Positions 17,829 to 27,304 of a DNA stretch of 64,000 bases are shown piece after piece (position 1 is the stretch's first letter; the number at the start of each line of letters is the position of its first letter). The position numbers and the translations under genes are program-made. This stretch comes from Streptomyces pseudovenezuelae (lineage in GTDB: Bacteria > Actinomycetota > Actinomycetes > Streptomycetales > Streptomycetaceae): assembly GCF_029892565.1 (NCBI RefSeq), contig NZ_JARXVH010000007.1, positions 526,602-590,601 of the forward strand, given 5' to 3'. The notes under the pieces were generated by a model. That model searched no databases. It was not told the origin of the DNA and worked only from the letters and a program-made list of their open reading frames with translations.

Positions 17829-18803
17829 ATGCGCGCGATCGAGATCCAGGAGTACGGCGGTCCCGAGGTGCTGAAGATCGTCGAGGTGGACGCCCCCGAG
17901 CCCGGCCCCGGACAGGTCGGCATCGACGTGTCATACGCCGGGATCAACTTCGCCGACCTCAAGGCGCGGGAGACGGGGTACCGGGTGCCGGCGTTGCCCT
18001 TCCGGCCGGGCCTTGAGGTCTCCGGGCGGGTGCGGGCCCTCGGCGAGGGCGTCACGGGTCTGACCGTCGGCCAGGAGGTGACGGCCCTGACCGAGGGCGG
18101 TGCCTACGCGGACGTGACCGTCGCGGACGCGGTGACCGTCTTCCCGCTCCCGTCCGGTGTCGACCTGCGGACGGCGGCCACGCTCCCGACGGTGCTGCCG
18201 ACGGCGTACGCCCTCGTGCACACGGTCGGCCGGCTCCAGCCCGGCGAGACGGTGCTCGTGCAGGGCGCGGCGGGCGGAATCGGCACGGTGGTGGGCCAGT
18301 TGGCGAAGGCAGCGGGCGCCGGGGCGGTGTACGGCGTGGTGTCGAGCGAGGCGAAGGCGGCGTACGCGCGGGAGTACGGATACGACGAGGTGTTCGTCGG
18401 TGACTTCGAGGCGGGCGTGCGGGAGGCGACCGGTGGGCGCGGGGTCGACCTCGCCCTGGACCCCGTCGGCGGCGACACCCTCCGGTCCTCCCTCGCCTCC
18501 CTCGCGGTCTTCGGGCGCCTGGTCTCCTTCGGCAACGCGGGCGGGGCGCCGGCCTGGACGGTCGGGCAGCCCGAGCTGTACCCGCGCGGCCTGTCGGTGG
18601 CGGGCTTCTCGATCCTCACCCTCGCCCAGACCGACCCGGCGGCGCTGCGGGAGCTGACCGGGCGGGCCTTCGCGAAGGTGGCGGACGGGACGGTGACCTT
18701 GCCGGTCACCGCCGAGTTCGGACTGACGGAGGCGGCGGAGGCACACCGGCTGATGGGCACGCGGACCAGCACCGGCAAGCTGCTGCTGCGGGTGGCCGAC
18801 TGA
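17829..18803 (+). CDS. NADPH:quinone oxidoreductase-like zinc-free MDR enzyme
   Basis: A 324-residue medium-chain reductase of the quinone oxidoreductase/crotonyl reductase type. The N-terminal GroES-like part starts MRAIEIQEYGGPEVLKIVEV, and the NADP-binding region is VLVQGAAGGIGTVVGQLAKA at about residues 142-161. It lacks the structural-zinc cysteines of alcohol dehydrogenases. It would reduce quinones or enones with NADPH. The divergent ArsR gene and intervening operator suggest induction by a reactive compound. Confidence 0.88.
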   Translation: MRAIEIQEYGGPEVLKIVEVDAPEPGPGQVGIDVSYAGINFADLKARETGYRVPALPFRPGLEVSGRVRALGEGVTGLTVGQEVTALTEGGAYADVTVADAVTVFPLPSGVDLRTAATLPTVLPTAYALVHTVGRLQPGETVLVQGAAGGIGTVVGQLAKAAGAGAVYGVVSSEAKAAYAREYGYDEVFVGDFEAGVREATGGRGVDLALDPVGGDTLRSSLASLAVFGRLVSFGNAGGAPAWTVGQPELYPRGLSVAGFSILTLAQTDPAALRELTGRAFAKVADGTVTLPVTAEFGLTEAAEAHRLMGTRTSTGKLLLRVAD

Positions 18804-18821
18804 GCGCCCCGCAGCGGGACT

Positions 18822-19589
18822 TCAGCGCAGTCGCGAGGACGACAGGATCGACAGCAGGTGGGCCGGGACCATCACCCAGGTGATGACGGCGAGCGCGCCC
18901 AGGGCCCAGCGGGTCGGTTCGATGCCGTCCGTGAGCGTGTCCGCGACCGCGGCCACCAGCAGGACCAGCGAGGCCTCGATGCCGTTGGTCACGCGGTGGA
19001 TCTTGAAGGCGGCGGCGAGACGGCGGACGTTCGCCACGCCCTGGGAGCGGGGGCGGGTCGACTCGTCGTCGACGACGCCGAGACCCCGGCGGGCACGCGC
19101 CACGTCCACCAGGTCCGTCGAGGCCTTCAGCAGGACGACGCCCAGCGCGGTGGCGATGCCGATCGACAGCCAGCCCCCGACGCCCGATTCGGCGGCCCGG
19201 TAGCCGGCGCCCGCCATCAGCGCCGCGTCCGCCAGATAGGCACCGAGCCGGTCGACGTAGATGCCCGCCGCGCTGTTCTGCCCCTTCCAGCGGGCGACTT
19301 CGCCGTCGACGCAGTCGAAGAGAAGGAACAACTGCATGAGAATCACGGCGAGTACGGCACCCGTCAGACCCGGGATCATCAGCGCGGCCCCGGAGGCCAC
19401 CCCGCACGCCACCATCGTCCAGGTCAGCTGGTCGGGCGTGACCGGCGTGCGCACCAGTTGCCGGGTGAACCGCAGCGAGACGCGCCGCATGTACAGCCGG
19501 CCCGCCCAGTGTTCGCCGTTGCGGCTCGCCAGCTTGGCCTGCGGCTGGCAGACCTCCCGCAGCTCCTCCAGTACCGGAGCAGCACCCAT
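18822..19589 (-). CDS. CDP-alcohol phosphatidyltransferase family protein
   Basis: A 255-residue membrane enzyme. The signature begins with D92 and D95 in FDCVDGEVARW and continues to YVDRLGAYLAD. The position of the final Asp of the canonical motif (four residues after D113) is Ala here; close actinobacterial homologues also vary at this site, so activity is not excluded. The family transfers a phosphatidyl group to an alcohol such as inositol or glycerol phosphate. ATG 19589 is chosen over an upstream start because GGAGGAA lies six bases before it. Confidence 0.85.
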   Translation of the reverse strand: MGAAPVLEELREVCQPQAKLASRNGEHWAGRLYMRRVSLRFTRQLVRTPVTPDQLTWTMVACGVASGAALMIPGLTGAVLAVILMQLFLLFDCVDGEVARWKGQNSAAGIYVDRLGAYLADAALMAGAGYRAAESGVGGWLSIGIATALGVVLLKASTDLVDVARARRGLGVVDDESTRPRSQGVANVRRLAAAFKIHRVTNGIEASLVLLVAAVADTLTDGIEPTRWALGALAVITWVMVPAHLLSILSSSRLR

Positions 19590-19728
19590 GACCGTTCCTC
19601 CACACCACACCTGGGGTTCAACTGCCGCACACGCGACGGTGATCGGCACAGGTTAGTCGACCCTCGCCCCGCCTCATTCCTTCGCCCCCCTGGACAATTC
19701 GCCCCGAATTTTGACAGCGTGACGCGAC

Positions 19729-20646
19729 ATGCCCCTCGACTTCTACGCCACCCACAGCACCTTCTCCGACCCCGGCGAACTGGCCCACCGCTACGCCGAC
19801 CTGCCCCACGACCCCGCCCAACTCGCCCGCATATCGCGGGACTTGGTGATCCACCGCATGGAGGGCGGCCTCTTCGGCCACACCCACCCAACCGACCGTC
19901 TGCACAACGACGCCGAGACCCGCTACATCGACGACATCCTGCGGATCATCGTCGAGCGCGACGACGCCCCCCTCAGCCAACGGCGCGAGCCCGGAGACCG
20001 GTTCGTCGGGACCTGCCGGGACTTCTCACTCCTGCACTGCTCGTTCCTGCGGCACATCGGCGTCCCCGCCCGCATCCGCTCCGGCTTCGTCGACTACTTC
20101 GACCCGAACGGCCCGAGCGCCTTCCACAACGACCACGTCGTCACCGAGTACTGGGACGAGCAGCGTGGCTGGCTCCTCGCCGACGCCGAACTCGCCGACC
20201 CCTTCATGACCGACCACTGGAAGATCGACTTCGACCCGATGGACGTGCCCCGCGACCGTTTCCTCGTCGCGGGCGAGGCCTGGCGGGCGATCCGGGAGGG
20301 CGGCGCCGACCAGGAGGCCTTCGGACTCCACCCGCCGCACGAAGGCCCCTTCTGGGGCGAGTGGTTCGTCGCCGGCAACATCCGGCTCGACCTCGCCGCG
20401 CTCAACAAGGTGGAGACGCTCCTGTGGGACGTATGGGGAGAGGGAGAGGAAGAAGGGGGCGAGCCCGGGGGGCCGCTCTCGGAACCCGCCCGGGAGTTCT
20501 TCGACCGTGTCGCCCCGGTCGTGAGCGGTGACGTCTCCTTCACCGCGGCCCGCGAGCTGTTCGCCAAGGAGGACAGCCTGCGCACGCCCAACACCGTGAC
20601 GTCCTATGCCCCGTTCAACGGGCCGAGCCGCGTCACCCTGCGCTGA
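19729..20646 (+). CDS. transglutaminase-like domain protein
   Basis: A 305-residue protein with a papain-like transglutaminase core. The triad is visible as C96 in GTCRDFSLL, H136 in FHNDHVVTEYW and D152 in GWLLADAEL. Such stand-alone bacterial proteins usually act as proteases or amidases rather than cross-linkers; the substrate is unknown. It lies alone between the divergent phosphatidyltransferase and the convergent PucR gene. Confidence 0.85.
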   Translation: MPLDFYATHSTFSDPGELAHRYADLPHDPAQLARISRDLVIHRMEGGLFGHTHPTDRLHNDAETRYIDDILRIIVERDDAPLSQRREPGDRFVGTCRDFSLLHCSFLRHIGVPARIRSGFVDYFDPNGPSAFHNDHVVTEYWDEQRGWLLADAELADPFMTDHWKIDFDPMDVPRDRFLVAGEAWRAIREGGADQEAFGLHPPHEGPFWGEWFVAGNIRLDLAALNKVETLLWDVWGEGEEEGGEPGGPLSEPAREFFDRVAPVVSGDVSFTAARELFAKEDSLRTPNTVTSYAPFNGPSRVTLR

Positions 20647-20668
20647 GCCCTGACCCGCCGGACAGGCT

Positions 20669-21928
20669 CTAGGCCACCGTCCGCAACCCCCGTACCTGCC
20701 CCGCGCCCATCCCCCGCACCACCCGATGCGCGCAGGCCGCCGCCAGCAACTCCCCCAGCAGGTCGGGGTCGTCGATCTCCAGGCCGAGCAACGACTCGAT
20801 GCGCTCCAGGCGTTGGTAGAGGGACTGGCGGCCGATGTGGAGGAGGGCCGCCGTGCGGGTGGGTGAGCAGCCGTGGCGGAGGTGGACCTCCAGGGTGCGG
20901 ACGAGGTCGCTGGGGTGGGCCGCCTCCCAGGCCAGGAGCGGGCCCAGGGTGTGCTGGACGAGCCGGGCGAGACGGTCGCGGTTGGCGTCGACGCCGCCGC
21001 GGGTCAGCTCCCGTTCCAGGGCGAGCGCGCGGGCGGAGGTGACGAGGGGGCCGTCGGGGACGCCCGGCTCGGCGGCCGGGACGGTGAGCGCCAGCTCCAG
21101 CGTCGTACGGGCCGCCCGCAGGGTGTCGCTCCAGCGCAGCCAGCCGCTCGCGGCGGCGACCGCGTGCCCGACGGCGACGGTGAGCCCCGGTTCGGCGGCT
21201 GCGCGGAAGGCCTCCTGGACGGCGCGTACGGGGTCGCCGGTGCGCGTGACGGGCAGCGCCAGCAGCGCCAGGACGTCACCCGGGAACGCGGCCCGCAGCA
21301 CCCCGGCCCCGCCCAGCAGCCGTACCGCCCGGTCCACCGCCCCCACCTCGCGCGTCCCGTGCAGCGATACGCCGATCAGCCGCGCCCCCGGCCCCGGATG
21401 GAACCCGGCGAGTGCCGACCGCGCCTCCACCTCGGGCTGGTTCAGGGCGGCCCGGTCGGCCAGGTCGGCGAGCAGGGCCGCCGTATGGTCGTCGCCCCAC
21501 GGACGTACCACCGACCGCCCGGACAGCCCGCGCGCCACGATGGCCCGGTTGGCGGCCTCGGTGATGCGTACGAAGGGCACGACCCGGCGCATGGCCAGCA
21601 GGGGCAGGCCCAGGCGGCGGGCCTCGTCGGTCACCTCGGGCGGCATGCTCGGCAGGGAGCGGCCGACCTCCACCGCGAGCCCGGCCGCGCCGCGGGCGGC
21701 CAGCTCACGGACGTAGCGCCGCCGGTCCTCCTCCTCGGCGTCGGCCAGGCCGAAACCGTTGGTGAGCAGCAGTTCGCCGCCGTCCAGGAAGTTGGCGCCC
21801 TCGTAGACCTCACTCGAATGCACCCAGCGCACCGGGCGGTCCAGGGCGCTCTCGCCGGCCAGCAGTTCGGGCTCGGCGGCCCGTACGGGATCGAGGTCCA
21901 GGACCTCACGGAGGGTGAGTGCGGGCAC
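20669..21928 (-). CDS. PucR family transcriptional regulator
   Basis: A 419-residue regulator. The N-terminal PucR domain includes DRPVRWVHSSEVYEGANFL and the C-terminal HTH_30 domain ends LRHGCSPTRTAALLHIGRQS and LYQRLERIESLLG. PucR proteins control purine and pyrimidine catabolism in several bacteria. The GTG at 21928 is preferred over the one six bases upstream because GGAGG lies five bases before it. It is divergent from the cytosine deaminase/dioxygenase pair, its likely target. Confidence 0.9.
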   Translation of the reverse strand: MPALTLREVLDLDPVRAAEPELLAGESALDRPVRWVHSSEVYEGANFLDGGELLLTNGFGLADAEEEDRRRYVRELAARGAAGLAVEVGRSLPSMPPEVTDEARRLGLPLLAMRRVVPFVRITEAANRAIVARGLSGRSVVRPWGDDHTAALLADLADRAALNQPEVEARSALAGFHPGPGARLIGVSLHGTREVGAVDRAVRLLGGAGVLRAAFPGDVLALLALPVTRTGDPVRAVQEAFRAAAEPGLTVAVGHAVAAASGWLRWSDTLRAARTTLELALTVPAAEPGVPDGPLVTSARALALERELTRGGVDANRDRLARLVQHTLGPLLAWEAAHPSDLVRTLEVHLRHGCSPTRTAALLHIGRQSLYQRLERIESLLGLEIDDPDLLGELLAAACAHRVVRGMGAGQVRGLRTVA

Positions 21929-22029
21929 GGGCACCTCCAGGGGCGTGGACAGTTCGTCCGGGGGCGGGATGTCCGGAGAGTACTTTCCGCACGTTGCCCT
22001 CGTGTTTCGGCCACTGGAGAGTGAGAACC

Positions 22030-22488
22030 ATGGAGCTCATGGATCAGGCACAGGCGCGGACCTGGCTCACCACCGCCGTCGAGGAGGCCCGCGCCGGGCT
22101 CGCCGAGGGCGGCATCCCGATCGGCGCCGCGCTCTACGGAGCCGACGGCACCCTCCTCGGGCGCGGCCACAACCGGCGCGTCCAGGACGACGACCCCTCG
22201 ATGCACGCGGAGACCGCGGCGTTCCGGGCGGCGGGACGGCAGCGGACATATCGCGGGACGACCATGGTCACGACCCTCTCGCCGTGCTGGTACTGCTCGG
22301 GGCTGGTCCGGCAGTTCGGCATCTCGCGGGTCGTGGTCGGCGAGGCGGCCACCTTCCACGGCGGGCACGACTGGCTGGCCGAGCACGGCGTGCGGATCGT
22401 CCTGCTGGACGACCCGGAGTGCGTCTCCCTCATGCGCGACTTCATCAAGAACAACCCGGCACTGTGGAATGAGGACATCGGTGAGTGA
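22030..22488 (+). CDS. yeast-type cytosine deaminase
   Basis: A 152-residue zinc deaminase. Zn ligands are H59 in MHAETAA (with catalytic E61) and C86 and C89 in LSPCWYC. The family converts cytosine to uracil. The C-terminus, with DDPECVSLMRDFIKNNP and ending WNEDIGE, closely follows the yeast Fcy1 tail, so this is the small fungal-like class and not the larger TIM-barrel CodA. It overlaps the next gene by eight bases, and both probably form one operon facing away from PucR. Confidence 0.88.
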   Translation: MELMDQAQARTWLTTAVEEARAGLAEGGIPIGAALYGADGTLLGRGHNRRVQDDDPSMHAETAAFRAAGRQRTYRGTTMVTTLSPCWYCSGLVRQFGISRVVVGEAATFHGGHDWLAEHGVRIVLLDDPECVSLMRDFIKNNPALWNEDIGE

Positions 22489-23455
22489 CACCTCCGCCCC
22501 GCGCATTCCGACCATCGACCTGCGGCCCTGGCTGGCCGGGGACGAGCAGGTACGCAAGGGCATCGCCCGTACCGTCGACGAGGCCCTCCGGACCGCCGGA
22601 TTCCTCCTGGTCACCGGGCACGGCGTGGACCCGGCGCTGCGAGAGGGGATCCGGGCGGCCGCTCGGGCCTTCTTCGCCCTCCCCACCGACGTCAAAGAGC
22701 CGTACTCCGCGAAGGTCGGCGGGCGGGGCTGGCTCGGGCCCGGGGCCGAGGCCAACGGGTATTCGGAGGGGACCGAGACCCCGCCGGACCTGAAGGAGTC
22801 GCTGACCTTCGCCACGCACCGGCCCTTCGCGGACCCGGTGATCAACGCGGAGTGGTATGCGCCCAACGTGTGGCCGGCCGAGGCGCCGGAGCTGCGGACG
22901 CTGTGCGAGGAGTACCTGGACCGGATGGGCGAGCTGGAGAAGCAGCTGTTGGTGCTGCTCGGCGACGCCCTCGGGCTCGAACCCGACTTCTTCTCCCGGC
23001 ACATGGACCATCCGACGTACGGCTTCAACGTCAACTGGTATCCGGGCGTCGAGGTGGTCGGGGAGCCGGAGCCGGGGCAGTTCCGGATCGGGCCGCACAC
23101 CGACTTCGGGACGGTGACGATCCTCGACCGGCAGGCGGGCAAGGGCGGGCTGCAGGTCTTCACGGACGAGGGCGGGTGGGAGGACGCGCCGTTCGATCCC
23201 GAGGCCTTCACCATCAACATCGGTGATCTGATGGCCCGTTGGACCGGCGACCGGTGGCGCTCGGGCCGGCACCGGGTGCTGCCGCCGCCCGCGGACGCGC
23301 CGGCCGAGGAACTGATGTCCCTCGTCTACTTCGGGGAGTGCACCCCGGGCACCCTCGTGGAGTCCGTGCCCGCGCCGGTGGGGCGGGTGGCGTACGAGGC
23401 CGTGGACTCGCACGCCTACCTGCGGGCGAAGCTGGACTCGATCACCGTGGACTGA
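22481..23455 (+). CDS. 2-oxoglutarate/Fe(II) dioxygenase, isopenicillin N synthase family
   Basis: A 324-residue non-haem iron oxygenase. The N-terminal DIOX_N segment is RIPTIDLRPW, and the iron facial triad is HTDFG (about H206 and D208) with the distal His in SGRHRVLPPP (about H262). The GTG at 22481 is chosen for its GAGG six bases upstream; it overlaps the deaminase stop by eight bases. Context with a cytosine deaminase raises the possibility of a thymine-7-hydroxylase-like role in pyrimidine use, which the sequence alone does not prove. Confidence 0.87.
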   Translation: MSDTSAPRIPTIDLRPWLAGDEQVRKGIARTVDEALRTAGFLLVTGHGVDPALREGIRAAARAFFALPTDVKEPYSAKVGGRGWLGPGAEANGYSEGTETPPDLKESLTFATHRPFADPVINAEWYAPNVWPAEAPELRTLCEEYLDRMGELEKQLLVLLGDALGLEPDFFSRHMDHPTYGFNVNWYPGVEVVGEPEPGQFRIGPHTDFGTVTILDRQAGKGGLQVFTDEGGWEDAPFDPEAFTINIGDLMARWTGDRWRSGRHRVLPPPADAPAEELMSLVYFGECTPGTLVESVPAPVGRVAYEAVDSHAYLRAKLDSITVD

Positions 23456-23479
23456 TCCGCCGGTGCCGGTCGGCGGATC
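23454..23479 (+). terminator. hairpin after the dioxygenase gene
   Basis: A perfect nine-base stem, GATCCGCCG (23454-23462) with CGGCGGATC (23471-23479), and an eight-base loop. It starts inside the dioxygenase stop codon. No long T run follows, as is usual for Streptomyces terminators. Confidence 0.55.
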
Positions 23480-23604
23480 CGCGGGCGCCCGTCGACCGAC
23501 CCGGCGATACTTTTTGTAACCCAACGGTCACCACGCGCTCTAGTCCGAACCAACTCGCCCTCCTTACTCTTGAGTTGATAGACACCTCCGGGGGGAGCGG
23601 TGCG

Positions 23605-25728
23605 GTGGGCAGACGGTTGCACGGGCGCGGGGCACTCTTCGACGCCGAGCCGGCCGGTCTCGCTCCGCGGCTCGTGGGTCTGCGCCCGCACCAGCACCGC
23701 ACCACCCCGTACGAGCACCCGCGCGAGCTGCCCTTCGTCCTGCTCACCGGCAGCCGCGGCCTCGGCAAGACCGCGGTCCTCGGCGAACTGCGGTCCGCGT
23801 ACAAGGGACACACCCCGGTCGCGCTGATCGACTGCGCGCACTCCGCGTTCGCGGCGCCGTCGGGCGGGCGGCCCGCCGAGGCCTGGTCGCCGGTGTCGCA
23901 GGCGCTGCTGGTGATCGCCGAGCAGCTGGCCGAACCGGTGACCGGCGCCGGCCGGATCGTCTTCCCGCGGCTGATGTCAGGCCTGGTCGCGGTGGCCGCC
24001 GGGGGCTGGAACGACGCCGACTCGGAGCGGATCCGGCGCGAGGTGGAGCGGATCCTGCTGCTGAACGAGGGCGGGTCGTGGATCGCCGGGTTCGCCGGGC
24101 GGTGGGCGGGGCGGGTCGCCGCCAACGTCGTCGCCGCCGCGACCGGCACCGGGCCACTGGTCTCGGCGTCCATCGAGGCGACCCTGGAGTCGTTCTCCGA
24201 CAGCTTCGTTCACCGCCGCCACGCCAAGGCCGCCACCTGGTACCGCGACTACCCGAACGCCTCCGGCAACGCCCGGCGCGGACTCATGCTGCTCTCCGGC
24301 CACTTCAGGGCCGGCGGCACCTCCCGCGAGCACGCCGAGCGCCATCTGGTGCGCGCCCTGCTCGCCGACCTCACCGAGGCGTACGCCGGGATGCTGCCGC
24401 GCATGCAACGCCTTGGCCGGCCGCTGGTGCTGATCGACAACGCCCAGTCCGCGCCCGGCCCCGGCCTCACCGACGCCGTTCTGCGCGACCGCGCCGACGG
24501 CATCGCCGACCAGGTCGTCTTCATCGGCGCCCTGCGCGGCGACGGCCGCCCGGCCCTGCGCAACGCGGTGCGCCGAGCACTGCCCGAGGTGACCCGGCGC
24601 AGCGGCTGGACGCCCGATCCGGCGGCGCCCTCCTCGCGGGCGTTACTGGTGGCGCTGCCGCCACTCAGCCCCGACGACACCCTGCACATCGTCGGCGCGG
24701 CCTGCGCGGACCTCCCGGTGCCGCCCCAACTCCCGCACACCACCCGCCGGTTGACCGGCGGCAACCCCCTCGGCATCACCCTCCTCGCCGAGTCGGCGGC
24801 GCAGAACCTCCCCGAAGCCACCTCGCTCGGCGAGTTGCTCACCGCGGACGTCCGCCCGCACGAGGAGAGCGACGGCGCACCGACCTATCTGGAGCTCCTT
24901 GGCCGGCTCGTACCCGCCGACCGCCGCGAGGAGTTGACGGTCCTGGCGGCCGCCCACGACCACGACTCCGCGGTCGCGCTGGCCGAGGCCCTGCTCCCGG
25001 ACGACTTCGGTCCCGCGGACATCCGCTCCCTCCAGACCCGCCTCGCGCGGGAGGGACTGCCCGAGATACCGGGCCAGTTCGTCGGCGACGCCTTCGTCCG
25101 CACCCTCCTGCTGCTCGCCCTGCACCACCGCGACGCGGACCACGGCCAGTGGCGTACGGCGCACGAGACGCTGATCGCGCACTACGCACCGCCCGAAGAC
25201 GGCGACGGGGACGGAGCCGGCGGCGACGACGATCCCGTCCGCGCCCGCTACCGGCTGCACCACGAACTCGCCCTGGGCGACGCCGAGTCGGCGGTCGCCT
25301 ACCTCCGGGACACCTTCCCCTCCCTCCCCGCCGCCACCTGGCTGCGCTCCCTGCGCTTCATCGCCTCCGCGCCCTACTTCCACGCGCACGACGCCGACGG
25401 CCACGACTTCACCGGCCGGGACGACCGCCGGGCCGACGTGGCGCTCGGCCGCACGGACGCCGGGCACCCGCCGCCGGCCGGCGTGGACGGCGTACTGCAT
25501 CTGCGGGTACGGCGGTTGCTGCACGCCGTGTGGCGGCTGACCGACCCGCTCGCGCTGCCCGACCCGAAGGTGGCCGACCGGCTGCGGTTCGAGCTGGAGC
25601 AGCTGTCCAACCTGCGCCCGGCCGGCAACGCGCTGCTGTGGCGGGCCTCGCGGGACTGGGCGGAGGACGCGGCGGCGGGCCGGGCGCTACGGGTGCCGGA
25701 CGAGGCCGATGACGAGGGGGTGGCGTGA
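23605..25728 (+). CDS. soluble P-loop NTPase of unknown function
   Basis: A 707-residue protein without membrane segments. Walker A is TGSRGLGKT (about residues 48-56) and a Walker B-like PLVLIDNAQSAPG lies near residues 270-282. The rest is helical and hydrophilic, resembling STAND/AAA-type proteins, but I recognise no named family. The GTG at 23605 has a GGGGGAG stretch upstream. Its TGA overlaps the start of a membrane-anchored binding-fold protein, so the two are translated together and probably act together. Confidence 0.75.
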   Translation: MGRRLHGRGALFDAEPAGLAPRLVGLRPHQHRTTPYEHPRELPFVLLTGSRGLGKTAVLGELRSAYKGHTPVALIDCAHSAFAAPSGGRPAEAWSPVSQALLVIAEQLAEPVTGAGRIVFPRLMSGLVAVAAGGWNDADSERIRREVERILLLNEGGSWIAGFAGRWAGRVAANVVAAATGTGPLVSASIEATLESFSDSFVHRRHAKAATWYRDYPNASGNARRGLMLLSGHFRAGGTSREHAERHLVRALLADLTEAYAGMLPRMQRLGRPLVLIDNAQSAPGPGLTDAVLRDRADGIADQVVFIGALRGDGRPALRNAVRRALPEVTRRSGWTPDPAAPSSRALLVALPPLSPDDTLHIVGAACADLPVPPQLPHTTRRLTGGNPLGITLLAESAAQNLPEATSLGELLTADVRPHEESDGAPTYLELLGRLVPADRREELTVLAAAHDHDSAVALAEALLPDDFGPADIRSLQTRLAREGLPEIPGQFVGDAFVRTLLLLALHHRDADHGQWRTAHETLIAHYAPPEDGDGDGAGGDDDPVRARYRLHHELALGDAESAVAYLRDTFPSLPAATWLRSLRFIASAPYFHAHDADGHDFTGRDDRRADVALGRTDAGHPPPAGVDGVLHLRVRRLLHAVWRLTDPLALPDPKVADRLRFELEQLSNLRPAGNALLWRASRDWAEDAAAGRALRVPDEADDEGVA

Positions 25729-27275
25729 TGGCCGGCAGGGGCTTCGGTACGTGGCTGCGCGAGGGCGTGTGGGCGATCCCGTTGCGCCGCTATCTGGCCG
25801 TGCTGGTGAGCGCCGCCCTGGTGGTGGGCCTGGTCTTCGTCGTCCGGGTGCTCACGCATGACGACCGGGCCTGCGCGGCGGGTGTGGTCCACCCGGAGGG
25901 CAGCGACGACTGCGTGGGCGTCTCGACGACGGCGTACGACTTCGGGCGGCCCCAACTCCGGGACGCGGTACGGGCGATCGACCGGGAGAACGACTCGCTC
26001 AAGCCGGGCGCCTATGTCACCGTCGCCCTGATGCTGCCGTACACCGCGTCCACCCCCTCGACCCTGAGCGACATCCAACACGAGCTGCAGGGCGCCTACT
26101 TGGCACAGTGGGAGGCCAATCACGCCGCCAACGGGCAGTCCCCGTCGATCCGGCTGGTGCTCGCCAACCCGGGGGCGACCAGCGATCACTGGAAGCAGCT
26201 CGTGGACCAGTTGGAGCCGATGACGAGGAGCGCCGACCGGCTGCGGGCGGTCGCCGGGGTCGGCATGAGCACCGACAACAACAAGAAGGCCGTGGCCGAA
26301 CTGACCCGGCGGGGCATCCCGGTGGTCGGATCGTCGATCACCGCGGACGACCTCGCGAACGGCCAGGGCGGCAGGGACCCCTTCCCCGGGCTGGCCCGCG
26401 TCTCCCCGACCAACACGGACGAGGCCCGCGCCCTCGCCTCCTTCGCCAAGGTCAGCGCCGGGCGGGCGCTGCTGGTGTACGACAAGCCGGGCGACCCCTA
26501 CACCCGCACGATCCAGGCGTCGTTCGCGAAGCTGATCAAGGGGTCGCCCTACGAACCACAACCGTTCACCCCGCCCGCCGACCGCACCCAGGAGGGCACG
26601 ACCGCCAACACCTTCCGGCAGATCACCCATCTCGTGTGCGACACATCGAAGGAGACGGACACGATCCTGTTCGCCGGACGCCACACCCAGCTGCGGCAGT
26701 TCATCAACGCGCTGGGCGGACGCGGCTGCCAGGACCGGAAGTTCACGCTGCTGACGGGTGACGAGGGCTCCTACCTGACCGGCGAGAAGGCCCTGGACCG
26801 CAGTGCCCTCAAGCACAACCTCTCGATCCGCTACACCTCCCTCGCCCACCCGGACGCCTGGGCGAAGGACACCGCGAAGACGGGCGGTTCGGCGCGGGAC
26901 GCGAAGGTGCTGAGCGACCTGCTGGCCAGGAGCGGGCGTGCGCCGGTCGGGCCGATCGGCCCGGTCGCCCTGGACGACGGCCAGTTGATCATCGGCTATG
27001 ACGCCATGACCCTGGTCGTGCACGGCATCCGCGAGGCGACGCCGGACGGCAGGACGGCGCCGCCGCTCGCGGACGTGGGCCTTCAGTGGCCGCAGGTCAA
27101 GGGCTCGCTGCGGGTGAGCGGGGCGAGCGGCTGGATCTGTCTGGACGTGCACGGCAACCCGTACGACAAGGCCGTGCCGATCGTGGAGCTCACGCCCGAG
27201 GGCGACTCACGGTTCGTCAAGATCGCCTGGCCGGAGGGCAGGCCCCCGGGCAAGGAGTGCCTGCCCCCGTCGTAG
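25728..27275 (+). CDS. membrane-anchored periplasmic-binding-fold protein (type I)
   Basis: A 515-residue protein with a single N-terminal transmembrane segment (about residues 22-42, YLAVLVSAALVVGLVFVVR) and a large extracellular part. That part reads like the type I periplasmic-binding fold used by LivJ-type receptors: TVALMLPYTAS, AVAGVGMSTDNNKKAVAEL, GIPVVGSSITADDL and RVSPTNTDEARAL. No transporter genes are adjacent. It is coupled to the upstream NTPase by a stop-start overlap (GTGATG; GTG 25725 is also possible). Together they look like a sensing unit. Ligand and role are unknown. Confidence 0.75.
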   Translation: MAGRGFGTWLREGVWAIPLRRYLAVLVSAALVVGLVFVVRVLTHDDRACAAGVVHPEGSDDCVGVSTTAYDFGRPQLRDAVRAIDRENDSLKPGAYVTVALMLPYTASTPSTLSDIQHELQGAYLAQWEANHAANGQSPSIRLVLANPGATSDHWKQLVDQLEPMTRSADRLRAVAGVGMSTDNNKKAVAELTRRGIPVVGSSITADDLANGQGGRDPFPGLARVSPTNTDEARALASFAKVSAGRALLVYDKPGDPYTRTIQASFAKLIKGSPYEPQPFTPPADRTQEGTTANTFRQITHLVCDTSKETDTILFAGRHTQLRQFINALGGRGCQDRKFTLLTGDEGSYLTGEKALDRSALKHNLSIRYTSLAHPDAWAKDTAKTGGSARDAKVLSDLLARSGRAPVGPIGPVALDDGQLIIGYDAMTLVVHGIREATPDGRTAPPLADVGLQWPQVKGSLRVSGASGWICLDVHGNPYDKAVPIVELTPEGDSRFVKIAWPEGRPPGKECLPPS

Positions 27276-27304
27276 GCACTCCCCGCCCGGTCCGCTCCTC
27301 GCGC

